Assembly (NCBI RefSeq): GCF_040869045.1
Contig: NC_090319.1
Location: 392,413,601-392,477,600 of the forward strand
Direction: 5' to 3'
DNA from: Eurosta solidaginis
Lineage: Eukaryota > Arthropoda > Insecta > Diptera > Tephritidae
DNA length: 64,000 nt
The position numbers and the translations under genes are program-made. The notes beneath the pieces are model-generated. The model saw only the letters and a program-made list of their open reading frames with translations, was not told the DNA's origin and ran no database searches. This document shows, one piece after another, positions 31,649-41,117 of this stretch (the first letter of the stretch is position 1; each line of letters begins with the position of its first letter).

Positions 31649-33286
31649 TGCCAATGAAAATTCGTTCGATCAGCTCTTTCGACCACAGTCGAAGATCGAA
31701 TTTGTCTCATAATAGGGGCGATAATTTTTTTGGTTAGCATAAAAAATTGTTCGCTCTGCATATTGCGCATCAAAAAAATAGAAGTCTTTGTTAAAGCCTT
31801 CCGCGATTTACAACCAGATTGACTGAGTTTTTGTATGTGTGCGTGTCGGGTATTTGGCGCTTGCCCCGCGACTATCAAATAAAAAGCCATCAATCAACAT
31901 TTGCATTGAGAAACCGTAGCGTTCGGACGTGAATATGTCGACTTTTTTTTCTTGCAACTACAGCAGTTTTATTAAATAATAAAAAAAATTAATAAAAATT
32001 TTATTAAATAATAATAAAAGCTTTACATTCCATAAAGCTGGTAAACATTGATAATTTTCAATAAATTTTAATATGAATTGCAGTTCTTCCGCGCACTTGT
32101 TCATTTTGAATGTCGACACAAACTAAATACAACACTGCGTTTTGTCAATCACACCCCGCGACTATCAAATAAGCTAGCGTCAAATGAAAAAATCAAAAAT
32201 TTTTGATTTTCATCAACGTGTAGCCGACAACAAATACGTGTGTCACGAAGCCACCCGACTGCACTAACACACACAAAATTCAGTCAATCAGGTTGTAAAT
32301 CGCGGAAGGCTTTTAGTTGCCATTGTGAATCAAACAAAGTGTGATATCTTCTGCATAGACGTCAAAATTCCAAAGCATTGTTTACTATATAGTTTGGCAG
32401 CTTAAAACTATTGTGGATCTCAGTGGAACCTGAGTGGAACATGCGTTTGACACTGAACGAAGTGTCAAAATTACCAGGATTGCTGTCGTGGAGAGCGACG
32501 CAGGGAAATAAAAAAGAAGCGGAATTTCAGATATGGGTTGCTGTGATGGTATATTTTTTTGAACGAATTTAGTATGAAAATGTAGTGCACCTATATGGAT
32601 CCTACAGAAAATTATACAAAAGTCTTGAATTGCGATATCTGAGGACGCATAGTTATTCCAGTATTGAGAATACAAACACTGGTGCTAAGTTTTTCTACCC
32701 GTTCAAAAGTTCTCCGCGAAAAAAAGGTTGAATCCGAGGTCGACTGCAATAACCCGTCCAAAAATGTGGAGAAATGAAAATACGCGTTTTGTCCTCTTAT
32801 CAATAGTACAAAGGCGAAAAAGTATTTGAATTATTGGAAGCGAGGCAAAAACGCGTCTATTAATACCTCCCCCTACGGTTTTGGTCGTGTTTTAGCAATC
32901 GTCCCCGGTAATAAAGTATCACAATATGTTAATTAAAATTGTCCAAAACATATGGATTTTAAAGAGAAATGTAATTAAGTGCTCGTTTGAAAATAAATAA
33001 GGATATTTCTTTGCAATTTAACGATAAAAATTTTACGCAGTTTTCGATAGCACCTACTACACTTTTTTTTGGTCCTAAGAAGTACAACAGTGCCAAATAG
33101 CATCCAAAAAGAAAAACCAACAAAAACAAGCATTTTATCAGGTGAGCGTGGCTGTGTATGTGCGTCCTGCTACATATACTACTACTTTACAATGATTTAA
33201 TTAACAATCAGGTCAGATATGAGAGTATGGAATTATACAAAGCAGTAATAGAGTATTCCATGCTGATGCAATTATACAAATCATTA

Positions 33287-34156
33287 GGGGGACTTATGTA
33301 ACCGTATAAATGCCTTATAAAGTGTGTAAACGTATAAATTTATCTAGTGCGTAAACGAGCTGTCAAATTTTGTATGAAAAATCATTAGGGGGACTCATGA
33401 AAGCATATAAACTTATAAGGTGTAAAACTATATCCATTTACACACGCTGTTATATGAACGCACCTAGTAATACTCTTGATAAACTTGATTGTTTATCAGC
33501 TGTATTATTGCCAAACAAATTTTTTTTGATTGTTATACAAATTAAAAAATGCCAAGATTAAGTGAAAAATCAAAACTAAAACGCCTTTACTTGCTGATGT
33601 TGGAGATTTCTGATGAAAATGCCTGCTGTAATGTCTGCAAGGTTGCATTCCTTTGAGTTTACCGCGTTTACACAATGAAATGTGCGCGTAAATTTATACA
33701 AATTGTGTAAATGATTTTTCATACAAAATTTGACAGCTCGTTTACACACTAGATAAATTTATACGTTTACACACTTTATAAGGCATTTATACGGTTACAT
33801 GAGTCCCCCTATTTACACAATTTGTATAACTTTACGCGCACATTTCATTGTGTAAACGCGATAAACTCAAAGGAATGCAACCTTGCAGACATTACAGCAG
33901 GCATTTTCATCAGAAATCTCCAACATCAGCAAGGCATTTACAAGAATATCTTAGTAAAGACGTTTTAGTTTTGATTTTTAACTTAATCTTGGCATTTTTT
34001 AATTTGTATAACAATCAAAAAATTTTTGTTTGGCAATAATACAGCTGATAAACAATCAAGTTTATCAAGAGTATTTCTAGGTGCGTTCATATAACAGCGT
34101 GTGTAAATGGATATAATTTTACACCTTATAAGTTTATATGCTTTCATGAGTCCCCC
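33287..34156. mobile_element. TA-flanked MITE with a same-family copy inserted inside it
   Basis: The outer copy is 33287-33385 plus 33812-34156, with ends GGGGGACTTATG and CATGAGTCCCCC and TA on both sides (33285-33286; 34157-34158). The inner copy, in the opposite orientation, is 33388-33809, with ends GGGGGACTCATG and CATGAGTCCCCC, also flanked by TA. The inner element is 422 bp. The result is two interleaved inverted repeats of about 100 and 325-345 bp. Confidence 0.8.
33549..33656 (+). CDS. 35-residue open frame in the inner MITE
   Basis: ATG to TGA, reading MPRLSEKSKLKRLYLLMLE then ISDENACCNVCKVAFL. It could be the N-terminal remnant of a transposase from the autonomous parent. The outer copy has the same frame on the minus strand but with a stop after five codons and a roughly 25-bp insertion. 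I do not assign a function. Confidence 0.25.
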   Translation: MPRLSEKSKLKRLYLLMLEISDENACCNVCKVAFL

Positions 34157-34460
34157 TATTATAGTGCGAGCACCAATTCCGCAGGGGATTATTTTTAGCA
34201 AAACTTTGTCTGCAAGTTGATAGGTGGAAGGTCTAAAAGTTCTGCTAGGGACAGCGAAGTTTAGGTGACTGACAAGGTAAGAGGAATCAACCTCACCTAT
34301 GATGAGCTTGTGCAGGAACATTATCCCAAGTAATATTCTTTGGTTTTCCAAAGTTGGCAAACTAATAAGAAGCAGCCTATTTGTGTATGGTGGTAGATGA
34401 AGGTTAGGATCCCAGTTAAGGCCCCGCAGTGCGAAAATTAAAAATTGTTTCTGAACCGAC

Positions 34461-34973
34461 TCAATTTGATGTATATAGTTTTGATACCGCGGGCACCAGA
34501 CACGAGCAGTATTCAAGTATTGGATGTACTAAAGATGTGAAAAGGAGCTTAGTGAGATACGAATCATCAAACTCCTTGGCCCACCGTTTCACAAATCCAA
34601 ATACCCCCGTTGCTTTGTTCACAATTGATGAAATATGCATATTGAAACACAGTTTCGGATCAAAGAGAACTCCAAAATCACTTACAACAGATATACGCTC
34701 CAAGAGCGTGCTATTTAACGTATAAGATGCCAAAATTGGCTCCACACGATGAAATGTCATCAGCTTGCATTTAGAATAGTTTAAATCTAGTAAATTCGCT
34801 GTACACCAGCATTGAAAAGAGTCCAAGTCGGCCTGTAAGAGATGGAAAGAGGATAACTCAGAGGGCAGGTATGCATAGCAAACTTTAACATCAACCACAT
34901 ACATAAAAGTACGGGAATGTAAGATAATTTTTGGTAAATCATTTATGAACAGGGTAAAAAGTAATGGACCCAA
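34461..34973 (-). pseudogene. CR1-like 2 RT, palm and thumb part
   Basis: The frame continues directly from the palm motif (GPLLFTLFINDLPK). The catalytic box that should read YADD is MYVVD (about 34910-34895), so two of its residues are changed and the enzyme is inactive. Downstream are DLNYSKCKLMTFHR and FDDSYLTKLLFTSLVHPILE. A frame shift at about 34490 passes the reading to 34516-33983, which carries VQKQFLIFALRGLNWD and HLPPYTNRLLLISLPTL. Confidence 0.8.
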
Positions 34974-35059
34974 ATGACTACCTTGAGGACGCTTCCCAAG
35001 GCCGTCGGTTCTATGTACCGGAGCGACTCGGGTTTTTTCCGACCAAGGACTGCCATTTC

Positions 35060-35503
35060 AGTGTAACCCCATTTAATTTGTTGCGTCCCTCCCACAAATT
35101 GTCATCCTCCCAGCAGCTCCTTGCAGCGGGACTGCTCCATATTCTCTTGCTCCGGGAAGGTATCGAGCCCAATCCGGGTCCGTCTCCTGACCCCGGTCCT
35201 GAGAAATGGTTTTGCTGCATCTGCCGGAAAAGAATCTTTTTAGGACGGTCATACACTTGTCAGTGTGTCTCGTGTAAGGGATGGTTGCATCGGACAGGTT
35301 GTTCTGGGCTAGATCCCAAAACCAGACGTCCACGTAACTTCTATAAATCTTGTGTGGCTCCTTGCTGTACCCGCTGCTGCTCGCGCCCCACGGCGCCACC
35401 AACTCATACGACTGCTCCCACTCATACCTACAAACTCCGTAGTAGAGTCGGGAACAATGCAGAGCATCAGCCCCTGCCCCCGTGCTGCGATTCAAGAGAC
35501 TAA
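35060..35503 (+). pseudogene. Jockey-like N-terminal region: 2A-like motif and PHD finger
   Basis: The open frame includes LLAAGLLHILLLREGIEPNPGP (motif codons 35156-35182), then a PHD-type zinc finger (CCICRKRIF ... CVSCKGWLH ... CVAPCC) and a Thr/Pro-rich stretch, ending at 35503. The leucine-rich run followed by E-x-NPGP resembles the ribosome-skipping 2A motif found near the N-terminus of several non-LTR families, but the usual Asp before the hydrophobic residue is Gly here. The first codons of the open frame (34964) lie in the target site and are not native. Confidence 0.65.
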
Positions 35504-36050
35504 ACTCACAACAAGATATGCACTGCAGACCTGTTCTGGGTACAATGTCCACAGAAAAGATCGCGAGAGCGAAAATGGAGGCGGCCTCGCTTTTATCATA
35601 CACCACTCTGTGCAATATCATATACTTGATCCCGGCATCGACCGCAGGGATAGTGTCTTAGAACGTCAAGGCTTATCTGTCCGGTCAGGCGATGCAAACC
35701 TAGAAATCATCAACATCGGGGTGCCCGCCTGCCACCTGCTGCCCTGTGGATACCACCCTAATACCACCCATCACGATCTATGGCATTCAAACTTGCGGGC
35801 GGACAGTAGGGGTGAGATGTTGGCGGATCAAATAGAAGAAACGACGTTCTACACAATAAACGGAGACGCCCCCACACGTATGGTAGGAAGCTGTCACAGT
35901 TCGCCGGACATTTCAATCGTGAGCGCAGAACTCGTAAACTGCGTCAACTGGCAGCCGATGGTAACATTGGCATCCGACCACCTGCCTATACTTATTTCGC
36001 TCGAGCGTACCGCCGACTTCATCGTCACAGAAAAAACGCACTTTCATTAA
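35500..36050 (+). pseudogene. Jockey-like endonuclease, internally deleted
   Basis: The plus frame from about 35500 reads GYNVHRKDRESENGGGLAFI, then jumps at about 35755 to HHDLWHSNLRADSRGEM and finishes with CHSSPDISIV and TLASDHLPILISL. The last contains the catalytic SDH motif. The segment that normally holds the GDFNAHH block is missing at the jump, so the enzyme would be inactive. The frame shifts after 36050 and continues through the linker to 36360. Confidence 0.75.
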
Positions 36051-36348
36051 CTTTAAAAAAAGGAAAGTGGGACGAATACAAATCCTCTACAGACAACCGC
36101 TTTGCTGCCCTCCCTATCCCAACTGATGCCCGCCAAGGGGAGCGTGCTTTCCACAAGGTCATTGAATCCGCCTCGGCTCGCTTCATTCCCACCGGTAGAA
36201 TTCCCGAAATTCGGCCCCACTTAATGACGGAGGCCGCAAATTTAGCGAGAGAACGTGACCTTATAAGACAGCTCGATCCCGGCGACCCCCAAATAAGGGA
36301 TATAAACCAACGCATCAGATTGCTTGTGGATGAACACAAGCGGGCGAA

Positions 36349-38011
36349 ATGGGAGGAGCCCTAAGCGGTTGTAACCTCTCTGCCGGTGTAGGTAAACTTT
36401 GGTCCACCGTAAAGTCCCTATCGAATCCGTCTAGGCACAATGACAAAGTTTCCATCGCCTTTGGCGATAAAGTGCTGTTTGATGCGAAAAAATGTGCGAG
36501 CGCTTTCTGCCGACAATATATAATGCATTCTACGGTCGACAAAGATAGACGGAGGGCCAACAGACACGTACATAAACATAAATTCACGGCATCACCATAT
36601 ACCATCACCGCCAAAGAGGTTGAGGATGCCATCGGTCATGCTAAACCATCCAAAGCAGTGAGCCCAGACGGCATAGCCATGCCGATGCTTAAAGGTCTAG
36701 GGAAAGAGGGTTTCAAATATTTAGCACATGTCTTCAACCTGTCTCTTTCCACCTTTGTCATACCCGAAAAATGGAAAATGGCCAAGGTGGTCCCGCTACT
36801 AAAGCCTGGGAAACCAGCTAACATAGGAGAGTCGTAACGCCCGATCCCCTACTTCAAAGCAAATTTGCAGCTAGCCTGTCATCAGTATGGCTTCAGAAAA
36901 CTCCATAGCACCACCACCGCGCTAAATGCTATCAACACCCAGATAAATTGCGTTTAAAACAAACCCCCACCATAGAACAGTACCCGTTGCGCTAGACCTA
37001 TCAAAAGCTTTTGATACGGTCAACCATGGCACGTTACTGCAAGACCTGGAAGGGTCTACCCTTCCCCCATGTCTTAAAAGGTGGACCGCAAATTATCTGG
37101 GTGGTCGGCAGGCATCGGTGCAATTTAGAAATGAAACATCAAAACCAAGAAGAATTAAACAAGGGGTGCCACCGGGTGGTGTCCTATCCCCACTTCTGTT
37201 TAATTTCTACATATCGAAGCTACCTCCGTCACCAGGAGTTACTATCGTTTCCTACGCCGATGACTTCACAATAATGGCCACAGGCCCAGGCCCACAGATC
37301 GATGAACTTTGCAACAGAATAAACGGCTACCTCCCTGATCTCTCCAGTTTTTTCGCCTCGCGAAACCTGGCATTATCACCGACTAAATCCTCCGCGAACT
37401 TATTTACAACATGGACGTCCCAAATGTTCCCAATTTTGAACATCCACGTCGACGGCACTACGCTACCGACTGTCCTACACCCCAAAATCTTGGGTGTGAC
37501 GTTTGATCAGGATCTACATTTTGGTGAGCACGCAGCCGCAATTGTTCCTGGCAGTACTTGGGGAAAAGATAAAGAAACGCTCATTACCACATACAAAGCA
37601 ATTGGCCAGCCGATTGCGTGCTACGCGTCCCCTATATGGTCGCCAAGCCTAAAAATTACCCACTGGAAGAAGCTACAGGCCTGCCAAAATACTGCTCTCA
37701 GAATCGCCACGGGCTGTCTTCTTATGTCCTCAGAACACCATCTACATAATGAGGCGAAAATACTCCCCATCAGGGAGAGAAATGAGATGCTAACCAAACA
37801 GTTCCTGTTGAATATCCAGAAACCTGGGCATCCCAACAGACATCTGATTGATGAGCCAACACCGCCTAGGGGCTTAAGGAGTAATCTCCGTAAGCATTTT
37901 GAAGAAATACGGCACCTGAGAACTCAGCCGTATGAAGCAAAAAAACACAAGCCGGTCCTTGGTGAACCCACAAACAGGCATCGGACATTTATGCCAGGAA
38001 TTTCCCGGTGA
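36349..38011 (+). pseudogene. Jockey-like reverse transcriptase and C-terminal region
   Basis: 36349-36837 carries the linker and RT start (VSPDGIAMPMLKGLGKEGF, WKMAKVVPLLKPGKPANIG). After a frame shift and a shortened stretch the DLSKAF block appears at about 36995. 37118-38011 carries GGVLSPLLFNFYISKLPP, the catalytic YADD (VSYADDFTIM, about 37250-37265), the thumb and HHLHNEAKILPIRERNE. The SSEHHLHNE stretch parallels the copy at 24238-23642. A small deletion is apparent at AAAIVPG/STWGKD. The last coding part and knuckle (to about 38215) are out of frame. About 38230-38500 is unrelated-looking 3' sequence before the family 3' end. Confidence 0.8.
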
Positions 38012-38589
38012 ATCCAGTGCTCAAAGAACAGTACTCAAAACTTGCGGATGCGTTCCTCTTCTCCCAGGGAAACGCGAGTCACTCTAGCTCAACTTCGTTC
38101 TGGATACTGTAACAGGTTAAACTCTTAACTATCCAGAATCAACCCCAACATACAAAATGTATGCCCCGCTTGCAACGTGTCCCCACATGACGCCAACCAT
38201 CTCTTTAATTGTAATGTGCAACCAACGCTGTAAGGATAAACTAACCTTCACATCCGTTAAAATAAAATAAGCTATGTGCATGCAGCTTTAGTTGCATTTG
38301 ACAGGCGCGGGCAGTTGGCAACGCGAATGTCAAATGCAGCTACGGCTCACGTCACTGAGATAAAAAAATGAGATAGACATTCCAATATTCGCATACTTCA
38401 AATTCGCTTGTGTTCTTTGCTAATCGTTAAGATTGTGGTAATAAAGAGAGTTCTTTAAAATTAAATCAAGTTGTGTCTTTCGATTTTAATTTACGCTAAC
38501 CCCCGTTAGAGGATATTGATGACAATTTGTGATCAGTCGCAGCTGTTAGGTGGGGCGAAGCACTGCTACAACAACAACTACCTTGAGGA

Positions 38590-39797
38590 ACTCCAGACGT
38601 TACCTTAAACTTCTTTGAAAGACAATTTTTAAACAAAACTTGCTGAGTCCTGTTGGCCAGATAATTTTCAAGCCAGAGAAGTAAATGCTTCGGAAACCCA
38701 AGAAAATTAAGTTTAAAAATTAGAAGTTCATGATTGACAGAGTCAAAGGCTTTACTGCAGTCGATGTAAATCACATCAATTTGCCTTTTGTTTAAAAATC
38801 CGTCCATTACTAAAGAGGTAAACTCTAGCAAGTTGGAAGTGGTTGATATTCGAGGTACAAAACCATGCTGGCTAGACGATAGTAAAGAGCTACACATGTG
38901 CTAAAGTTGACAAGTAACAATTCGTTCAAAAGTTTTAGGGATAGCTGAAATCTTGGCTATGCCCCTATAGTTCTCAATGTTAGATCTACTACTTTTTTGG
39001 TGCAAAGGGATGATAAATGACTCCTTCCAAATTAATGGCAAAGACCCAGATTTCATGGATAGCGTATATAATTTAGTAACCGGCTCTGATAGATTCACTG
39101 AACAGTACTTAAGCACATAGCTAGGAACACCATCAGGCCCCGGAGAAAAAACTGGTTTCAAATCCAAAGAGTCTGAAGAACAGTATTTTTATCAATGACA
39201 GGATTTAGTATGCAATTAAAACTTTCTAATTTATACGGATATTGACCAGTTCGAAATGATTTAGATGAATACGTCGGTTCAAAGAAATAAATTCGCGATA
39301 TCACTATCGGAATTAGCATTTTTACAACCAAAAGTGAAGGCAGCAGGAAATCCAGAAGTTTTTCTCTTAGAGTTAACAAAACTATACAATTTTTTCGAAT
39401 TACTAAAAAACTGAAGTTTACAACTGGTTAAATAATTTTTGTAACACATTTGATTAAGACAATGAAAGTTGGAGCGAGCAACTAAATACTTTGAAAAGTC
39501 AGATGGTATTCCTGATCTCTTAAAACGTTTATAAAGCCTAGATTTGATATTATTAAGTCTCACAAGTTGTTTAGAGAACCAAGGTGGCTTGTTTGACCCT
39601 ACACAAACGCTTCTGAGGGGAACACAGCTTTCGAAGAAGCAATTAAGAGTAACGTAAAATAGGGAAATTGCTGATTCTAGGTCATAACACGCATACAAGT
39701 CTGACCAATCATGGTTAGCAATGAATTCATTTAGTTTAAAGAAGTCGGTTTTATAGAAATATCTCGAACGAGATTTTAATTTAGATACATCAGACAC
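38590..39797 (-). pseudogene. CR1-like 2 linker and RT fingers/palm
   Basis: This is the minus-strand series 39797-39279, 39379-39158, 39167-38901 and 38897-38590. It reads RSRYFYKTDFFKLNEF, KPPWFSKQLVRLNN, FSPGPDGVPSYVLK, IENYRGIAKISAIPK, SSQHGFVPRISTTSNL, YIDCSKAFDSVN and TSGVPQG. These are the RT blocks up to the insertion point of the jockey-like element, in correct order but in several frames. Confidence 0.8.
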
Positions 39798-39881
39798 AGT
39801 AGGAAATAGAACAATATCAAGAGCAATTTCAATCGTAGGGTGTAGGGGATCCTCAGGAGGGGATAATGGAGAAACACGATT

Positions 39882-40106
39882 AAAGCTGGAGACATTGTTG
39901 CTTTATCGGTAACCGTATCGGTAACCTTTTAACAGCTGATTCGACCAACCTTATGAGAATCAATGCAATCGATTATTGGTGCCGCTAAAGTCGTAACCGT
40001 ATCGTAGCCAACCAATTGGGTTTTGGTTTACCGTCGTAACGATAAACAGCTGATTACGTTAGGGATACGGATACAGCGATACGACATACGGCACCAATGA
40101 CTCCAG
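39882..40106. mobile_element. PIF/Harbinger-type MITE in the CR1 endonuclease
   Basis: The left end AGCTGGAGACATTG and right end CAATGACTCCAGCT are inverse complements with one change, flanked by TAA on each side. This gives a 3-bp target duplication of the PIF/Harbinger kind. The interior has GTAACCGTATCGG repeats and an AATCGATTATTGGTGCC block shared with 40682-41078. The CR1 endonuclease frame is interrupted exactly here. Confidence 0.75.
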
Positions 40107-40109
40107 CTT

Positions 40110-40698
40110 AAGAGTGATACCCACAGAGTCATCAACAAATACCAAATCAAGAATCTTATTCTTACAATTTAACACATCGCTGATCTGAACTAGAGATGTA
40201 TCCAATAGAGAGTTGAAAAATTTATGTTGAATGCCTGGGGTCAAAAAGTTTGAGCTACTTATGTTTATCCAATTCACCGAGGGCAAATTAAAATCACCAA
40301 GAACTACTATACGATCTTTATCTCGTAACTAAGAGTATACATTACGAATAGCTAAGTTATGGTAAGAGTAAGTAAGCAAATCCGAACGAGGCAATATATA
40401 TGAACAGCAAATAAATAAACTATAACTATTTAATGACAGTTTCACTGCTAAAAATTATATTTCAGATGAGTTGTCTGACGTCAACAACTCCGATGAAAAG
40501 CGTGAGTCCACCTCCACCTCTAGATATACGATCACGCCGATGAACCACATAATTGTTTGAGAAAAGCTCAGAATTTAGGTTATCAGGTTTTAACCATGTT
40601 TCGGTAAAGGCTACAATTTGCGCTGAGAAAGCAAAACTATTAAGAAAAACCGCGTTAAGTTTAGATCGTAAAGGGGAAATTAATGGTTTTATAACCAT
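40110..40698 (-). pseudogene. CR1-like 2 endonuclease fragments
   Basis: Frame 40698-40462 reads LRSKLNAVFLNSFAFSAQIV then FTETWLKPDN (catalytic Glu region) and VVHRRDRISRGGGGLTLF. After about 180 bp with breaks, frame 40286-40110 reads INISSSNFL, KNKILDLVFVDDSVG. Only parts of the apurinic endonuclease remain. Confidence 0.7.
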
Positions 40699-41078
40699 AA
40701 AACCATAACCAGATAAAACAGCTGATCGAACCTACCTGACGGAAATCAATGTAATCGATTAATGGTGCCATACCATAACGCTAACGCCATAACCATACCA
40801 TAGCCAACCAATTGGTTTTTGGTTTCTCGCCATATCCATAACCTAAAAATATTTCAGTTGGTGAATTTAATAACTTTTTGTAGATTTTATTCATTGTTTT
40901 GGATACGTTATGACTAAGAGACTTATTTTTTATGGAATATGTTTGTAATTTTTTGCGTTTTCTTCATTTTTATGAAATTTTCACGATTTTTAGGTTAAGG
41001 CATCATTAATCGAACATATTGGAGATGGTTATGGATATGGGTATGGTTATGACTATGGCGTTAGGGTTAAGGAAGTTT
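40682..41078. mobile_element. MITE with CCATAACC-rich ends
   Basis: The left side (GGTTTTATAACCATAAAACC) and right side (GGTATGGTTATGACTATGGCGTTAGGG) are loosely inverse. The interior AATCGATTAATGGTGCC and GCCAACCAATTGG match the MITE at 39882-40106, and CATAACGC/GTCATAACG motifs match 14723-14997. It lies at the junction of the two CR1-like elements. Confidence 0.65.
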
Positions 41079-41117
41079 AATTCACCCTTAAACCACGAAC
41101 GTTTTGGTAGTGGATAT

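Larger units (their letters stand above)
27557..32402. other. Centre of the inverted structure, non-coding, with nested hairpins
   Basis: No coding region is recognised in 4.8 kb. It holds smaller inverted repeats: 27748-27790 with 31670-31719 (GCCCCTATTATGAG and inverse), 28985-29157 with 29438-29618, 31449-31480 with 31615-31648, and about 31795-31835 with 32278-32312. Short GACTATCATAT tandem copies lie at about 29925-29960. Confidence 0.6.
25332..33190. mobile_element. Large inverted-repeat structure, about 775-bp arms, 4.8-kb centre
   Basis: The left arm is 25358-25464 plus 26885-27556 (split by a retrotransposon insertion). The right arm is 32403-33177 and is its inverse complement with modest divergence. 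Matched landmarks include CACGCTCACCTGATAAAATG, GGCACTGTTRTACTTCTTAG, ACGACCAAAACCG and TTCCACTGAG. The 10-bp AATGATTTAA stands at both outer edges (25322-25331; 33191-33200), a possible target duplication, although the last 15-25 bp of the two ends do not match. The centre has no recognisable transposase. A long-TIR DNA transposon of foldback or Mutator style is the likeliest identity. Confidence 0.7.
34990..38576 (+). mobile_element. Jockey-like non-LTR retrotransposon, near full length, 13-bp TSD
   Basis: 3587 bp between direct repeats ACTACCTTGAGGA (34977-34989 and 38577-38589). The 5' end CGCTTCCCAAGGCCG matches the 5' end of the deleted copy at 46471. The 3' end is GGGGCGAAGCACTGCTAC plus a short ACAACAA tail. 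It encodes a PHD-like N-terminus with a 2A-like motif, endonuclease, RT and a C-terminal region. Several internal deletions and frame breaks disable it. The insertion sits inside the RT gene of CR1-like element 2. Confidence 0.92.
34160..40680 (-). mobile_element. CR1-like retrotransposon 2, split by two insertions
   Basis: Read on the minus strand from 40680, the order is endonuclease start (IVAFTETWLKPDN), endonuclease middle (about 40286-40110), linker (39797-39279), then RT fingers and palm. The RT parts are FSPGPDGVPSYVLK, YIDCSKAFDSVNHELL and TSGVPQG at 38590, then SHLGPLLFTLFIND at 34970, and thumb to C-terminus down to 34160. The break at GVPQG/S is filled by the jockey-like element 34990-38576. 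A MITE interrupts the endonuclease at 39882-40106. The 5' end is lost at the MITE near 40680. Confidence 0.88.

Noticed and set aside
33370..34516. Open frame ending MKAYKLIRCK...IQIKKCQD as part of a CR1 protein
   Set aside because: It arises where CR1 coding runs into the MITE. The same residues appear in both MITE arms (33370-33561 and 34140-33983).
34964..35059. ATG at 34964 as the start of the jockey-like protein
   Set aside because: The ATG and first codons lie in the CR1 target sequence and duplication, so they are not part of the element. The native start must be downstream.
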